From Phlyctochytrium arcticum (lineage: Eukaryota > Chytridiomycota > Chytridiomycetes > Chytridiales > Chytridiaceae), in contig JAHLKI010000011.1 in the NCBI GenBank assembly GCA_025602905.1, positions 496,001 through 560,000 of the forward strand: a stretch of DNA of 64,000 nucleotides, written 5' to 3'. The position numbers and the translations under genes were made by a program. The notes below the pieces were generated by a model. That model searched no databases, was not told the origin of the DNA, and worked only from the letters and a program-made list of their open reading frames with translations. Below, one piece after another: positions 46,851 to 58,035 of this stretch. The stretch's first letter is position 1. The number at the start of each line of letters is the position of its first letter.

Positions 46851-48040
46851 GAGGTGTAACAGGAGGTGCAAACCAGGATGCCTACCGAGACTTGTTTTTG
46901 TATATTGGAACAAACATGTTATTCCGGGTGTAAATTTTGAGGAGTTAATAAAGTTACAAGAATGTATTGCGCCAACTCCGCTTATTCAACCTTGATAAAA
47001 ACATGACCATTTTATAGCGTCCAATCCAAACGGTTCCAGACAGTGTTCTATGGAAGGGTTTACGCCCAAATCCCGAATATTTTTTTGCTTTTAATGGTTT
47101 AGATGGTGGCAGTTTCGCCTGTTCCGTGATTTTATGAACTTTGGCAGCATTTTTTCATAGACAGTATCGACTCTATCGGATCCTCCCATATTAAAACCAA
47201 ATGGGGCGGCAACGACTCTAAAGTCCAACGCACCATGCTCAAATTCCTTGAAGCTGCGCAAAATATCGGAAGTCATCATGGTCACCAACCAAAACGACCT
47301 TTTCGATCCGACTCTGTTACGTCCCGGCCGTATTGTTCGAACATTACCCGGGGCATCTTAATGTACGGGATAGCAGAGTGTTTTTCAAATTTCTTTAGTC
47401 CTCGCAAGAGTTTTGTGCAAAGCTGCATACATCAGTATCGTTATTTGACATTTCTCCTGTAGTCAAGGTTGCTTCTTGCTATATGCCATCTCTTGCTCAT
47501 TAGAGTTATGTTTATCCTGCTTGATGCAAGCAGCCGGTTTTTTTAACCGTACTTGCGAATTTTTTTAACGTCATGGACCCTGATTCGGATCGTAAAAGTT
47601 TACCCGCGGTAAACAATGTTGACCCTAAGAGTATCTTTTGGTCCCAAGTTAACTTAAAAGTTTATGCGATGATTGAGCGTCAGATCTTGGGAGGTTTTGG
47701 GTCAAGCTGCATATATAAGTATCGCTTTTTTACACATATCCCATGCACTCGAGATTGTCCCTTGTTATATGCCGTGTCTGATTTAAAAGAATGATGTCCG
47801 GTGTATTGCGTTAATACAACAGGTTTGACCGCTGTAAACACTATCGGTCGTCATACATTTTGCTGAGAAACATCACTGACCCTCAAGAGTGTCTTGGGAT
47901 ATAATTCCCCGAAGCCCCCAAACTGATTATATAACTTTATGGGGTAGTCCTATCCATTCTCGGAATTTCTACCTATCTCATCTTTACCGTAGTCCTTACC
48001 ATTCTCGGGATTTCTACCTAATCCCATCTGTACCTCCAAT
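46851..48040. other. Non-coding internal segment with degenerate repeats
   Basis: Two loosely similar stretches around 47,390-47,500 and 47,685-47,780 share AGCTGCATA...AGTATCG...TATATGCC. A roughly 46-bp unit is tandemly duplicated at about 47,943-48,030 just upstream of the coiled-coil gene. Short ATG frames occur (for example 47,573) but have no recognisable similarity. Confidence 0.5.
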
Positions 48041-49338
48041 ATGACCCAACAAAGTGCGCGCGGAGCGACGAATAAACTAATCCATGTTCTGAACGACACA
48101 TTTCAAGATTTTCTCAGTGCTCTAGACTATGAACGAGCAACAGCGGAAACAGAAATGGCATCTCTTCGGAAGAACACCGAGCGCCTTGAATACTAGTTAA
48201 CTGAAATGGAGGACGCTCGCCTTAAAGCCGTTCGTGAGCTGACGGAAGAACGTCAAGCGCATGAAGCAGAAGTGACATCTCTTCGCGAAAAACTTGCCCA
48301 AGCCGAGCGTTTTGAAAACCAGTTGGCTAATGTGGAGTGCGCTCGGGTTAAAGTTGATCGCGAATTGACGGAAGTACGTCAGACCCATGAAGCAGAACTG
48401 GCATCTCTTCGCAAGAAATTCGAGCGCCTTGAAAACCATCTGACTGAGGCAGAGCGGGCTCGAGCCAATATTGACCGCGAGGTAGCAGAAACACGTCAAA
48501 ACCATGAAGAAGAAGTGGCATCTCTTCGCGAAAAACTTGCCCAAGCCGAGCGTTTTAAAACCCAACTGACTGAGGTCGTACGCAACCGAGTAACTCATGA
48601 GGCAGAACTGACGTCTCTTCGCAAGAAACTTGCCAAAGCCGGGCGCCTTGAAAGCCAGCTGGCGGATGTGGAGCGGGCCCGGGCCAATATTGACCGTGAA
48701 TTGACAGAAACACGCCAAGCACATTCAGCAGAACTTGCCACCCTTCGCACCAAAATATTGTACACCGACCGTCTTGAAAACAAGCTAGCCGAGGTCGAGC
48801 GCAGCCGAGTCAATGTCGAACGTGAACTAGCGGATGCGCGTCAAAGTCATCGCGTTCAACTCACAAACATTCACTCCCTGACGTTTGCATGGCAACATCT
48901 TGCCAGTCGATGCCAAAGCCTGGAGCAAATGTATCGGCGCCGAGATTGTGAAGCCCTATATCTGGGTAAAACATGCATGACACTCACAAGAGAGCTGGCT
49001 GGAGCTCAAAACGATTGTGAGCACATGATGAATCTTGCGGTCTCGTTGACCGAGGCAACCTGATCAATTTACTGCACGATGAGAACGAGGACGAAGAGTA
49101 TGGATCTCGCCGTCGCAGTAAGGGTCCCAGGAAGGGAAAGCTCAAGTCTCAAGCTCAGATATCAGGGCAGAAAGGTATAGTACTCTTGTATTTGTCTGTG
49201 GTGTACAACATCCTAACTGTTTTTCGAGCAGATTCAAATGACCTCGTGGCCCATATGTCTGTGGATGAGGAAGAAATATTCGGGTCTGATTTCGATTATC
49301 TCCGATACTCTACACGTCAGCGTAACCCAGGAGTGTAA
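48041..49338 (+). pseudogene. Coiled-coil repeat protein gene with one in-frame TAG
   Basis: Exons 48041..49016, 49055..49174 and 49232..49338 keep phase and would give 400 codons, one of which is TAG at 48194..48196. The frame continues unbroken on both sides. Downstream codons form about six tandem units of roughly 40 residues (SLREKLAQAERFENQLANVE, SLRKKFERLENHLTEAERA), an ideal continuous coiled coil. In the other units the position of the TAG is mostly a Gln or His in RLExQL, so a CAG to TAG change explains it. The C-terminus is acidic then basic (DEEYGSRRRSKGPRKGK) and ends STRQRNPGV. It is bracketed by the two long direct repeats, so it may belong to a mobile element. If the next ATG after the stop is used, the remaining protein starts at 48206. 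Confidence 0.6.
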
Positions 49339-49884
49339 CGATTGTTTAGTTTTACATTTTATAGTTTTACACATAGATTTTTAGTTTTTAGTAAAACAAA
49401 ACCTTAGTGAAAAGATGTCTGAGAAATTGCATGGTTGCCCAAGGGCACATTGTATGGGAAGATGGGATGATGAGTGGAATTTCGAAGTAGTCCACATATA
49501 AAGAGAGCATCCCCCACCCAACCTATCTCTTACTAATCCTACTGCGATCAACGCCAAAGAGCTGCTTTCCCACAAGGGAATCAAGTATCGGGTGGGCGGT
49601 GGTAGTTTGTTTTTGATGGATGTGTTTTTCTTTCTTTGTATTTACGAATTGTAGTATCATGGGACGGGTGTGTTTTTCTGTTGATGATTTGGGTGTTGAC
49701 GGTATCCCTGCGATCGCCAAGAGTTGTTCAAACTTCCGATGTCTTGCACATGCGTAATTAAATCCTTATATGTCGAGTTGACACTCGTTTTGGGAATGCC
49801 AAAAGACCAATTGGGAACAAAGTGAGTCTGAAGGGGGATAAAAGGTTTTAAATGGGGGCGTCGTTTTAAGATCCCGTGACAACC
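49339..49884. other. 3' flank of the coiled-coil gene
   Basis: About 545 bp with AT-rich runs straight after the TAA (TTTTAGTTTT near 49,380) that would suit transcript termination. No coding signal seen. Confidence 0.5.
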
Positions 49885-50975
49885 GCGAAGTGTGAGAAAA
49901 TTCGATCGAGATATTGGGCCGCGCGTGCAAGCGTTACTCCTGGGACCTGGCCGAAAAATTCCGAGATTCCGCAGAGATTCGGAAAATTCAGGCTGCCAGG
50001 ATCGATGGCCAAATCGCAGAGATTTGCTCTGATAGGCCATTGCATGTATGAGTTTGTTTCATCCTTAAATATGAGAAAAATGGGGTAGAGACTGCAGCGC
50101 AAACTGCAGCCCTACAGACTAAAAAGTCTCTTAGCCAGCGGTATCCCTCACAGAGGGTGTCCTCATACCGCTGCCATAAAAAGTGATATTCGGTTGCCCC
50201 GACCAATACTTCCGAAAACCAACGAGCGCACGCGCACACTTAGCGAGTGGACCACACGGGAAGGATCGCAAAAGATCACCGACGTTCGATCGCACTCAGC
50301 GTACGAGACTGAAGAGGAAGCGGTTTGTATGGAAGAAGCAACGAGTATGAAAAGAAAAGTGGAGGGAGATCGAAAGGGCCTCGCTTTTATAGAGTTTTTT
50401 GGCCCTGTGGCGCGGACAGGTCAGGCGGTTGGAAAAAAAGTAAAATACCTGCTGCTCATTTTCCCAAAGGGTGATGATTGGATGTTTACCCTGATGGTCC
50501 TGCGCCGTACCACCCACGTTCCATTACTGTGAGGATAGTTGACTATAATGCGAAATCATCAATACGCTCCCATAGTCAGCTCCGAAATAAAGTCGAATCC
50601 GTGCAGAAAGTACTTACTACGAATTATACTATCCTGAAACAGGGGCGTAGTGAGTACCAATAAAAATACAGGACTCTTAGGAGTCTTGTGATAGAGGACT
50701 GTGTTTGGGTATTTATGCACAATAGATCACCTCATATTCAGGTTTGTATTAGCACGACATCCGATTGACCTTCAGGCGCCAGAAATGTCTCGGCAGCGGC
50801 TCGTCTTCTCTGGAGGCATTCGGTCCCAAATGGTATGCTCTGTGCGATTGTTGAAAGCAAAAGTTGCGACTGGAGATTCCCAATTTCGCGGCTAGATTCC
50901 CGATCCCGTAGTAGTTTCCCACGCGTCGTATTTCACTCTAGTGAACATCAACTGCATAGCCACTGGAGGAGACCT
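49885..50975. repeat. Diverged direct repeat, copy 2
   Basis: The second copy of the repeat at 45,567-46,850, same orientation, about 1.09 kb. Together the copies enclose about 3.0 kb holding the coiled-coil gene. This arrangement resembles long terminal repeats of an old non-autonomous retroelement, but no tRNA primer site, protease or reverse transcriptase is visible between them, so a simple segmental duplication is equally possible. Confidence 0.8.
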
Positions 50976-52330
50976 GCGTCAGTCTTCAGACGACCCCCAT
51001 GTAAAGATGTATAAACGGGGTGACATCCGATATATTCGCAAGCGCTTGCGTGAGGTTTCATTGATCCGGCATTTCCATGTGGTATCGAAAAGTGGAGTCA
51101 AATGATGTTGAAAGGAACATTGTCACTCGTCATTTTACACGGAAACCAACTCAAATGTTGAAGGTCCCGTCAAACCACCATACAGGAAAGAGTTCATAAT
51201 GAATGTACAGACTCGGAGGTTCCGAGATCCAGATACATTTGCCAATGACATCGAATTGGAACACTACTCTGTGAGCATCATTTTGTACAAGGTATTGCAA
51301 ACTTCCTATAATGTGCGGCATTCTTTAATGGCTGCCTGATTAGCGTATACCCCGGTCTGCCCAAGTCGATCATTTCTGCCCCTTTCCTTTTGCCAAGACA
51401 GTAGCACCAGTTGAAATAAGAATTCCATGCCAATCGCCATGAGGTGATCAAATGTATTATACCCCAAAAAGGTCGTGCATAGGGTCTGACAATAATTGTG
51501 GTAGAATCGCGGTGCATCACCGTTTCTGCTCACGTAGTGGGTGCACCACGCGTGAGTTCCTACGGAAAATCATCATTCCGCCATGAGTTTTTTCCCACGC
51601 ACTCAGGGCGTGGATCCGCGGTGGGTGCTCAAATTACTAACAGTCACAATCTGTCCCAGGGCAGAGCAACCTATCAGATATCATTCAAGCAAAGCAACGG
51701 AAGTGAGGTATTGACCAATGCCCTGTTGGCCGTGTTTGATAATGCATCAATCCTGGATAGACTGTCCATCATGTGTCATCTTGTCTCGACATCCGGATTA
51801 CCCCCTTCCACCCTGGCTGATCCTCAAAATCGACGTACGAAGAGAAAAGTAGTTCCCTATACGAATTGATGTGGATCACTCACAGAAGCATACATGGCGG
51901 GATGAGGTCTAAATACCCATAAAGTTACTTCTGATGAAATTACGAGCCCAGACAACGATATCCATCGATTATACCCAGTAATTTACACGACCTAAGGCAG
52001 TTTCGCACCCCAAGCTTGTGCACATTCATTTCAGACTGCCATTTGCCTTGTGTGTCGAGCGTTCAGTCGAACCATTAGAATTTGGTTCGCCGTCTCATAA
52101 GCACTGGAATCGAAAGATTCCTGCAACATTTCTTAAGTGCTGATGCATAGTACGCCTGGTTGACGATGATGTGGTCCGCGGCGAGTGATCTGTGTCGTGT
52201 GATGTTGATTATCCTGGGCTTCGTGCTACGCGACAAACCAACAGTGCTGAGGGTTTACGAGTAAACGTCTAGGTACCGGTATATACTTTGAATTTGCAGC
52301 AGAATCAAGAAGCGATAGGTATTGAGAAAA
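50976..52330. other. Unassigned gene-poor DNA
   Basis: About 1.35 kb. An open frame at 51,498-51,869 has no ATG start and no recognised similarity. Composition is mixed and I see no repeat or RNA structure I can defend. Confidence 0.4.
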
Positions 52331-52862
52331 ATGTTGTGGGTCGCTGTCATTCTATTTCTTTCAATTTCTGCCTTGCTATAATTTGTGATCTCTCCCTTGC
52401 GCTACTTAGCTAAGAAGTTAGTATCCGTTTGTACCAACATGCTAAATATCGTCAAAATTCATTCCAACTCTGTCTTGCTATAACTATGGAAATCTCCATT
52501 GCAGGCCCGGCGTGCCATAACTGCCATTTACCTCTGACAACCTGCCAATTATCGTTTTATTTTTTTCCATCTCTGCTTGTAACTTGTGAGATCTCTGGCA
52601 TACATTAATGTAGCTACCGTCTGAATCTACCAAAAGACTATATGACTATCGTTTCATTTCTTGCCATCATTGTCTTCTATAACTTTTGATCTCTCCATTG
52701 CACGCTGGTATGCATCAGCCACCGTATCGATCTGACAGGCAGCTGAGTCTAGGGGACACACGCGTAGGGTGATGGGCAAACGAAGTGTACTCAGGTATCA
52801 CAATACTCGGAGGAAATGTGACAGAGTAAATGCTGACTGTATTCAATGTCATTACTCATGAT

Positions 52863-52879
52863 GCGGGGGAGACCCCCGC
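52863..52879. repeat. GC hairpin GCGGGGG-AGA-CCCCCGC, copy 1
   Basis: A perfect 7-bp stem with a 3-base loop, followed by ACCCCCC. It lies inside the otherwise AT-rich repeat block. Confidence 0.9.
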
Positions 52880-52944
52880 ACCCCCCTGAAAGGTTCAGAA
52901 TCACCTGGTCTGGCTTTGTACAAAGTCGTTACAGTACTCATTGG

Positions 52945-52961
52945 GCGGGGGAGACCCCCGC
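52945..52961. repeat. GC hairpin, copy 2 (long form)
   Basis: Same hairpin, but followed by a conserved extension (TTGCCTGCCGGCGGCCCTCG and GCAGGGGCGCAAACACTGAG) up to about 53,045, which is repeated at copy 4. Confidence 0.9.
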
Positions 52962-53417
52962 ACCCCCCTTGCCTGCCGGCGGCCCTCGCAGGGGCGCAAA
53001 CACTGAGGAAGATGTGATATGTGATGAATCACGCCAGGAATCATCAATGTTCATTTTGCTGGCGTCCAAAAATTGCCATTTACTTATGACAAGCTGCCAA
53101 TTATCGTTGTATTTCTTTCCGTCTCTGTTTGTAACTTGCGAGATCTGCGGCATACATTAATGTAGGCACCGTTTGAATCTGCCAATGGGCTAGAAAACTA
53201 CAGTTGCATTGCATTCCATCTTGGTCTTCTAGAACTTTTGATCTCTCCATTACACGCTGCTGGGCATTGGCTACCGTATCAATCTGACGGGCATCTGCGT
53301 ATTGTTGTATTTTGTCCATCCTTGAAATACTGTTAGGGGACACACGCGTAGTTCGCAATACTCGGTGGAAATGTGACAGAATATATGCTGACTTTATTCA
53401 ATACTACTACTCATGAG

Positions 53418-53434
53418 GCGGGGGAGACCCCCGC
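53418..53434. repeat. GC hairpin, copy 3 (short form)
   Basis: Perfect 17-bp hairpin without the long extension. A decayed relative (GCGAAGGAAACCCCAGC) lies near 53,502. Confidence 0.9.
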
Positions 53435-53585
53435 ACCCCCCTTCAGAAGTTCAGAAGCTTGTCGAATTTTACTTGGCCCAGCTTTGTTCAAGTTCATGAG
53501 GCGAAGGAAACCCCAGCACCCCAGAAGTTCAGAATCTTGTCAAAATTCACTTGGTCCAGCTTTGTTCAAAGTCATTACTTATGAG

Positions 53586-53602
53586 GCGGGGGAGACCCCC
53601 GC
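53586..53602. repeat. GC hairpin, copy 4 (long form)
   Basis: Hairpin plus the same extension as copy 2; the two long forms agree almost base for base over about 100 bp, so they are much younger than the surrounding repeats. Confidence 0.9.
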
Positions 53603-54319
53603 ACCCCCCTTGCCTGCCGGCGGCCCTCGCAGGGGCGCAAACACTGAGGGAGATTTGATATGTGATGAATTACGCAAGGATTCAAGGAATCACCAATATT
53701 CATTCCGTTTCACAGGGTGAACTCTGGGGTGAACTCTCCATTGCCAATTATCGTTTTGTTTCTTTCCGTCTCTGCTTTTGACTTTTGAACTCTCCATTAT
53801 ATGTCTGGCATATTTCACTGTAGCTACACGCTGTTTTGTTTTAGCTACAGTTTAATCTCACAGCTAGGTATCGTTTTATTTTTTTCCATCTCGGGATTAC
53901 CGTACCTTCTCATGTCTTCATTGCAAGCCTAGCGTGAATTAGATACCATTTCTTTCCATTTATGTCTTACAATAACTTTTGATCTTTCGATTGCACGATC
54001 ATATGCATTAGCTACCGTTTTAATCTCACAAGCAGCTAGGTATCGGTTTATTTTTTTCCACCTCTGTATTAATATAACTTTTCATCTCTCCATTGCAAGT
54101 CTGGCATGCATTAGCTAGCGTTTGAATTTATACCAGACTACCCTCTATCGTTTCATTTCTGTCCATCTCTGTCTTTCTATACCTTTTGAGTTCTTCATTG
54201 CACGCTGATCCGGCTCAATCCAACTCTATGTCTAGTGAGAGGGGACCGGTGGTGGAATGTGCGTGCAGGTCCCGTCTTTATCGTTGTTGCCGTGGAAAAA
54301 TCCGGAGCTGGCAGTGGAG

Positions 54320-54480
54320 GTTCTGTCTTTCAAATGTCTTTTGTCTTTTGTTTTTGTCTTTGTCTTTTGTCTTTTGTGTCGGTATTTGTCCTTTGTCTTT
54401 TGTCGTTGTCTTTTCTATACCGTTACTTTGTCGTTTGTCGTTTTGTCTTCATCGTTTGCTGCTATGGTTTTTGTCTTCGT
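54320..54480. repeat. Low-complexity TGTCTTT repeats
   Basis: Many imperfect copies of TTTGTCTTTTG over 160 bp, directly upstream of the MULE element. It reads as Phe/Val/Leu/Cys-rich in every frame, so open frames here are artefacts of the repeat. Confidence 0.8.
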
Positions 54481-54534
54481 TTCCTTTGCGTCCTCGCGTG
54501 AGTCATGGAGGTCGACCCCGAAGGGGACCCCTTC

Positions 54535-54633
54535 GGCGGCATCTATATCCATCCAGCGTTTGAGCTAATTCCATCCACAAGCCACATCATTTGACTAAAG
54601 TGGCAACATTGTTGCACAGCCTCCGAGCTCCGC
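54535..54633 (+). repeat. Left terminal inverted repeat of the MULE
   Basis: Begins GGCGGCATCTA and ends near CTCCGAGCTCCGC. It is matched in reverse complement at 57934..58035. Confidence 0.88.
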
Positions 54634-54724
54634 CTGAAAGTCCGATAGCGTGGTCAGATGTCCGGCTCAAGCTGGATATCCCTCGCTGCTTTATCTTTCC
54701 AGTGCACAATAGAAAGCATCAAAC

Positions 54725-57496
54725 ATGATTCCCAATCTACAAGACAGTTTGCAGGGAATACAAAGCGCACTCCAACACACTATCGAAGGCGCTTTTAAAA
54801 CCTTACATGAAGATATCCTGAGAACCATCGACGGGCGCTTTGAGAAGATCGAACAGAGACTTTTTGGATCCAACAAAGGAGTGCGGAGCAATCCACAACC
54901 TGATCACCTTGCAGTAGATTTGGTGAGTTGAAAGTGCCGATTCTCATTATAAACAACGTGTTTTTAATCTGTTTACTTCCAACTGGACTAGGTTCGCGAG
55001 CCTGATGATGAGTTGTTAGTTAACGTTCAGTCCCAAATGCCAAACGAAGTGAGTTTGGCTCAAGAAGAATCGGTCAGCAGCACAACTTCCGAGAGCATCC
55101 GGGACCCCTTGAGTGAACTGGGTACCAATGAGGACACAGAGGTCATTACCCAAACGATCTCAAATGGTAAGTACATACAAACAAGCTTCCGACCAATGAG
55201 GGTTTACTGAGGTTTGTCTGATTGACAGAGTGGGCACCACCCTTGCCTCCTGCTGGCCCGTTTCCAACCTTTGCGGCCGCAAATGAAGCTCTTAATGAGC
55301 ATGTTTTGTCGCATGGCTTTTCATTGGGAACGTCCAAAGTTATCAATCATCCCGAATCGGGGCAACGGATGGAGGTACACCGTCCCTGCGCTTATGCAGG
55401 AGAATACAAGCCCAAAGATGAAGGAGTACCTCTTCGGGCTCGCCAAAGTAGGCGTTGTGGGTGCAACTATCGTGTTGTTCTACATGGTGAAGTCGAGGAA
55501 ACAACAAGCGAAGATGGCACTATCAAGTTCAAGATAGTGAATTGGAAAATTCGCGTCTCGCAAGCAGGACACAATGGCCATCGACCACTCAGTCATTCTG
55601 CATTGTTGACATCTGCTCAAGCGCGCCAGGCCTCGCGAACGCCCAAAATCATGAGTGAGGCTCTAAATGCTTTGATTAGCGGATCAAGTCTGCGGCACGT
55701 CGTGGACGACCTTCGGCGTCGATATCCCAAATTGCTCATCATACCGAAGGATATCCAGAACGCCCGTTCTAAGGCTATGGAGAAGCGTCTTGGCGGCGAA
55801 ATGCCTGTTCCAGCCCTGCTTAAGGAGCTCGAAGCACAAGCTGTCACGGATGGGACGGTTGCCGATGTTACTGTGAATGAGGAAGACGTCCTAACGCATT
55901 TATTTTTTCAACCGCATGTAAGCATGTTCGCATTCTTCTGTTCCTGATGTCTTATTTCTCTTGTACTTCAGGCGGACCTGGGAACGTTATTGAGGAAATT
56001 TGGAGACGTGCTTACTATGGATTGCACGTATCGGACAAATAGGCACTCTATGCCCTTGTTGCATGTAGTTGGAATCACCGACACGAACCATTCTTTTTCC
56101 GGGGCGTTCATGCTGATGGTCGCTGAAACCCAGCAAGATTATGAACTTGCTGTCAACAAGATCGGGAAGCGGCTCGATAAACCCCCAGCAGTAGTGGTTA
56201 TTGACAGCGACCAAGCGTTTATGAATGCTATAAAAATCGAATGGCCCGACACCTTGATTATTCTTTGCCGATGGCATTTGTGGCAAAATATCAAAACAAA
56301 TTGCTTGAAAAATTTTAAAGGCGACGACGATAAACCCGACATGGAAGCTTTCAAAGACTTTAAGTGGTAGCGTAATGGGATTTGACATCGAACATTTGAT
56401 TGAGTTTGCACTAAATACACTGATTTCTCTTCAATTCAGCAAGTGGAACAATTTGGAAGCTGCGACAACCGAGGAAGAATTTGAGAAACAATGGGTCGAG
56501 CTGGAAGACCAGGTTGACGAGGCCACTTATGAATACTTAAAGAAAAACAAATACCCCCGACGACACCATTGGGCGTCGTTTCACCTTCACCAATTCGCTC
56601 ATTGGAATGCTCCAGCCACGTCCCGGGCGGAGGGCATGCATTGGGCGACCATCAAGCAGGACGGCACGGCCAATGCGACCATTATCACCCTCTATGATAC
56701 TATCAAACGGAACGGTCAGCGCCAATTGACAGAATACAATCTAGCGAAGGATACCGCCATCGAAAATCATCCTCGTCTCATACTGAGTGATGGATTCTTT
56801 GAAGATGTGGTACAAAATGTGTATCCGAACATCATACGCATTATGCATGAACAGCGACGCAGGGCAAAGAGGATTATCAAGGCAAAGGACGATCCCGAGA
56901 GCATTCTGGGGGAGAGCGGGATTTTAGATCCTTGCGCTCGTTATCATCGCACTGTTCTGGGAGTTCCCTGCGCGCATGAAATGATACCTATGATCTCGGG
57001 ACCGGACCAGCGAAAGTTGAAGATGTCTGACTTTCGAAGGCGGTGGCATTTACAGCAAGTTATCCCCGCGAATGCGGACGGAGAGATCCGCCCTTCAGAT
57101 GTTCAGGAACCGCCCAATACCGCCAATTTCAGCATCGCTAGACGAGACCACCAGCGGAGCAACAAGCGACGAAAAATCGCGGCAGAACATGTTGAATCGG
57201 AAGTTCGTCAAAGCAGCCGACATTGCGGCATTTGCGGCCAGGCTGGACATGTCCGAACCACCTGCTCTGCGTCGAATTCGCAACTCCCGGCCGCTGCATT
57301 AGTCACGGGACCTTTGGCCCAATCACCCATGGATAAAGATTCTAACCCTTCCTCCGGTCCTGTGCCGATGGCAGTAGCAACACCAATTCTTCCGGTGGTG
57401 AGTATTCAGCCACTTCGGCGAGAGGCTCCGGAGTGTAGCATGTGCAAGGCGAATGGGAGAAGGCGAGAAGGCGAAGGGACATGCGGCAAACCATAG
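54725..57496 (+). CDS. MULE transposase with FAR1-like and CCHC zinc fingers
   Basis: Exons 54725..54922, 54992..55166, 55229..55917, 55972..56366 and 56440..57496 give 837 codons with all phases consistent. Order: an N-terminal amphipathic helix; a FAR1/GCM1-like zinc-binding region (CAYAG...RRCGCNYRVVL...HNGHRP); the DDE-type MULE catalytic core (LTMDCTYRTN with the first Asp, VVIDSDQAFMNAI with the second, CRWHLWQNI typical of MULEs); a SWIM-like position with GVPCAHEM; and a C-terminal zinc knuckle CGICGQAGHVRTTC. The third acidic residue should lie in the 56.6-56.8-kb segment (SRAEGMHWATIK). The protein would bind the TIRs and mobilise the element. Confidence 0.88.
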
Positions 57497-57933
57497 TGTT
57501 TGCCCTTACCGACAGATCAGCGCTGCTGGACGTGCAGGCGCTTCAATAATCTAGTCAAGGAATATCGCCGCTTGCTAGTTTAGTTCCCTCCCCCTCTGGA
57601 TCATTTTCTTCATTGCCAACTTCATCAGCGTGTTACTTCCACTATATTATAGTTTATTCTATAGTTGAAATAGCTTATTCCCGTAGTCAAAAAAGATGCC
57701 CATGAATTGCTGAAAAATGCTGCCGATTGTTTGTGTGCAATATGTGGAATATATACCCGTGATCCTTTCGCAGACATCCAAGACTCCGTTTGATACAGCC
57801 TGAGTCCAGAGCCTGTCACCCTGTGGACTTATGTGGGCAAGAGCAGATCCTGCAGAGGCTGCTGAGGCCCGTCCAGACTCCAAACTCCCTGCCAGACTCC
57901 AGAGCGCCGCTGAGACTCTGGCTGAGACTGAGA
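57497..57933. other. 3' internal part of the MULE
   Basis: Non-coding DNA between transposase stop and right TIR. It contains CAGACTCCA/GAGACTCTG-type short inverted and direct repeats at about 57,860-57,930. No further gene. Confidence 0.6.
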
Positions 57934-58035
57934 GCGGAGCTCGGAGGCTGTGCAAAAATGTTGCCACTTTAGTCAAATGATGTGGCTTGTGGATGGAATT
58001 AGCTCAAACGCTGGATGGATAAACTAGATGCCGCC
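57934..58035 (-). repeat. Right terminal inverted repeat of the MULE
   Basis: Reverse complement of the left TIR; ends GATGCCGCC at 58035. Confidence 0.88.

Larger units (their letters stand above)
52330..54230. repeat. Degenerate tandem repeat block (satellite-like)
   Basis: A roughly 100-130-bp unit recurs with many changes. Its consensus elements, in order, are a TATCGTTTTATTT run, a TTCCATCTCTG element, TATAACTTTTGATCTCTCCAT, a TGCACGCTGG.ATGCATTAGC part and TACCGTTTGAATCT. Around ten to fifteen units or fragments can be followed. Some are interrupted by a GC-rich hairpin module. No coding potential. The T-rich asymmetric strand is maintained throughout. Confidence 0.75.
54535..58035 (+). 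mobile_element. MULE (Mutator-like) DNA transposon with long terminal inverted repeats
   Basis: About 3.5 kb bounded by inverted repeats 54535..54633 and 57934..58035, which are nearly identical: one clear substitution in about 85 bp, plus a small indel near the outer end (TATA against GTTTA). It carries a spliced transposase gene without stops. I could not identify a convincing 8-11-bp target duplication, so the outermost bases remain uncertain. High TIR identity and an open transposase suggest recent activity. Confidence 0.88.

Noticed and set aside
47573..47794. 73-codon ATG open frame
   Set aside because: No similarity, no composition signal, and it lies within degenerate repeats.
51498..51869. 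123-codon open frame
   Set aside because: Starts with GTG, lacks an ATG, and shows no recognisable domain.
52846..53720. Open frames reading GETPAPPLPAGGPRRGANTE
   Set aside because: They are translations of the GC hairpin module and recur with it; no start, splice or domain evidence.
54186..54568. Phe/Leu/Cys-rich membrane-like open frames
   Set aside because: They come from the TGTCTTT low-complexity repeat and are open in several frames at once.
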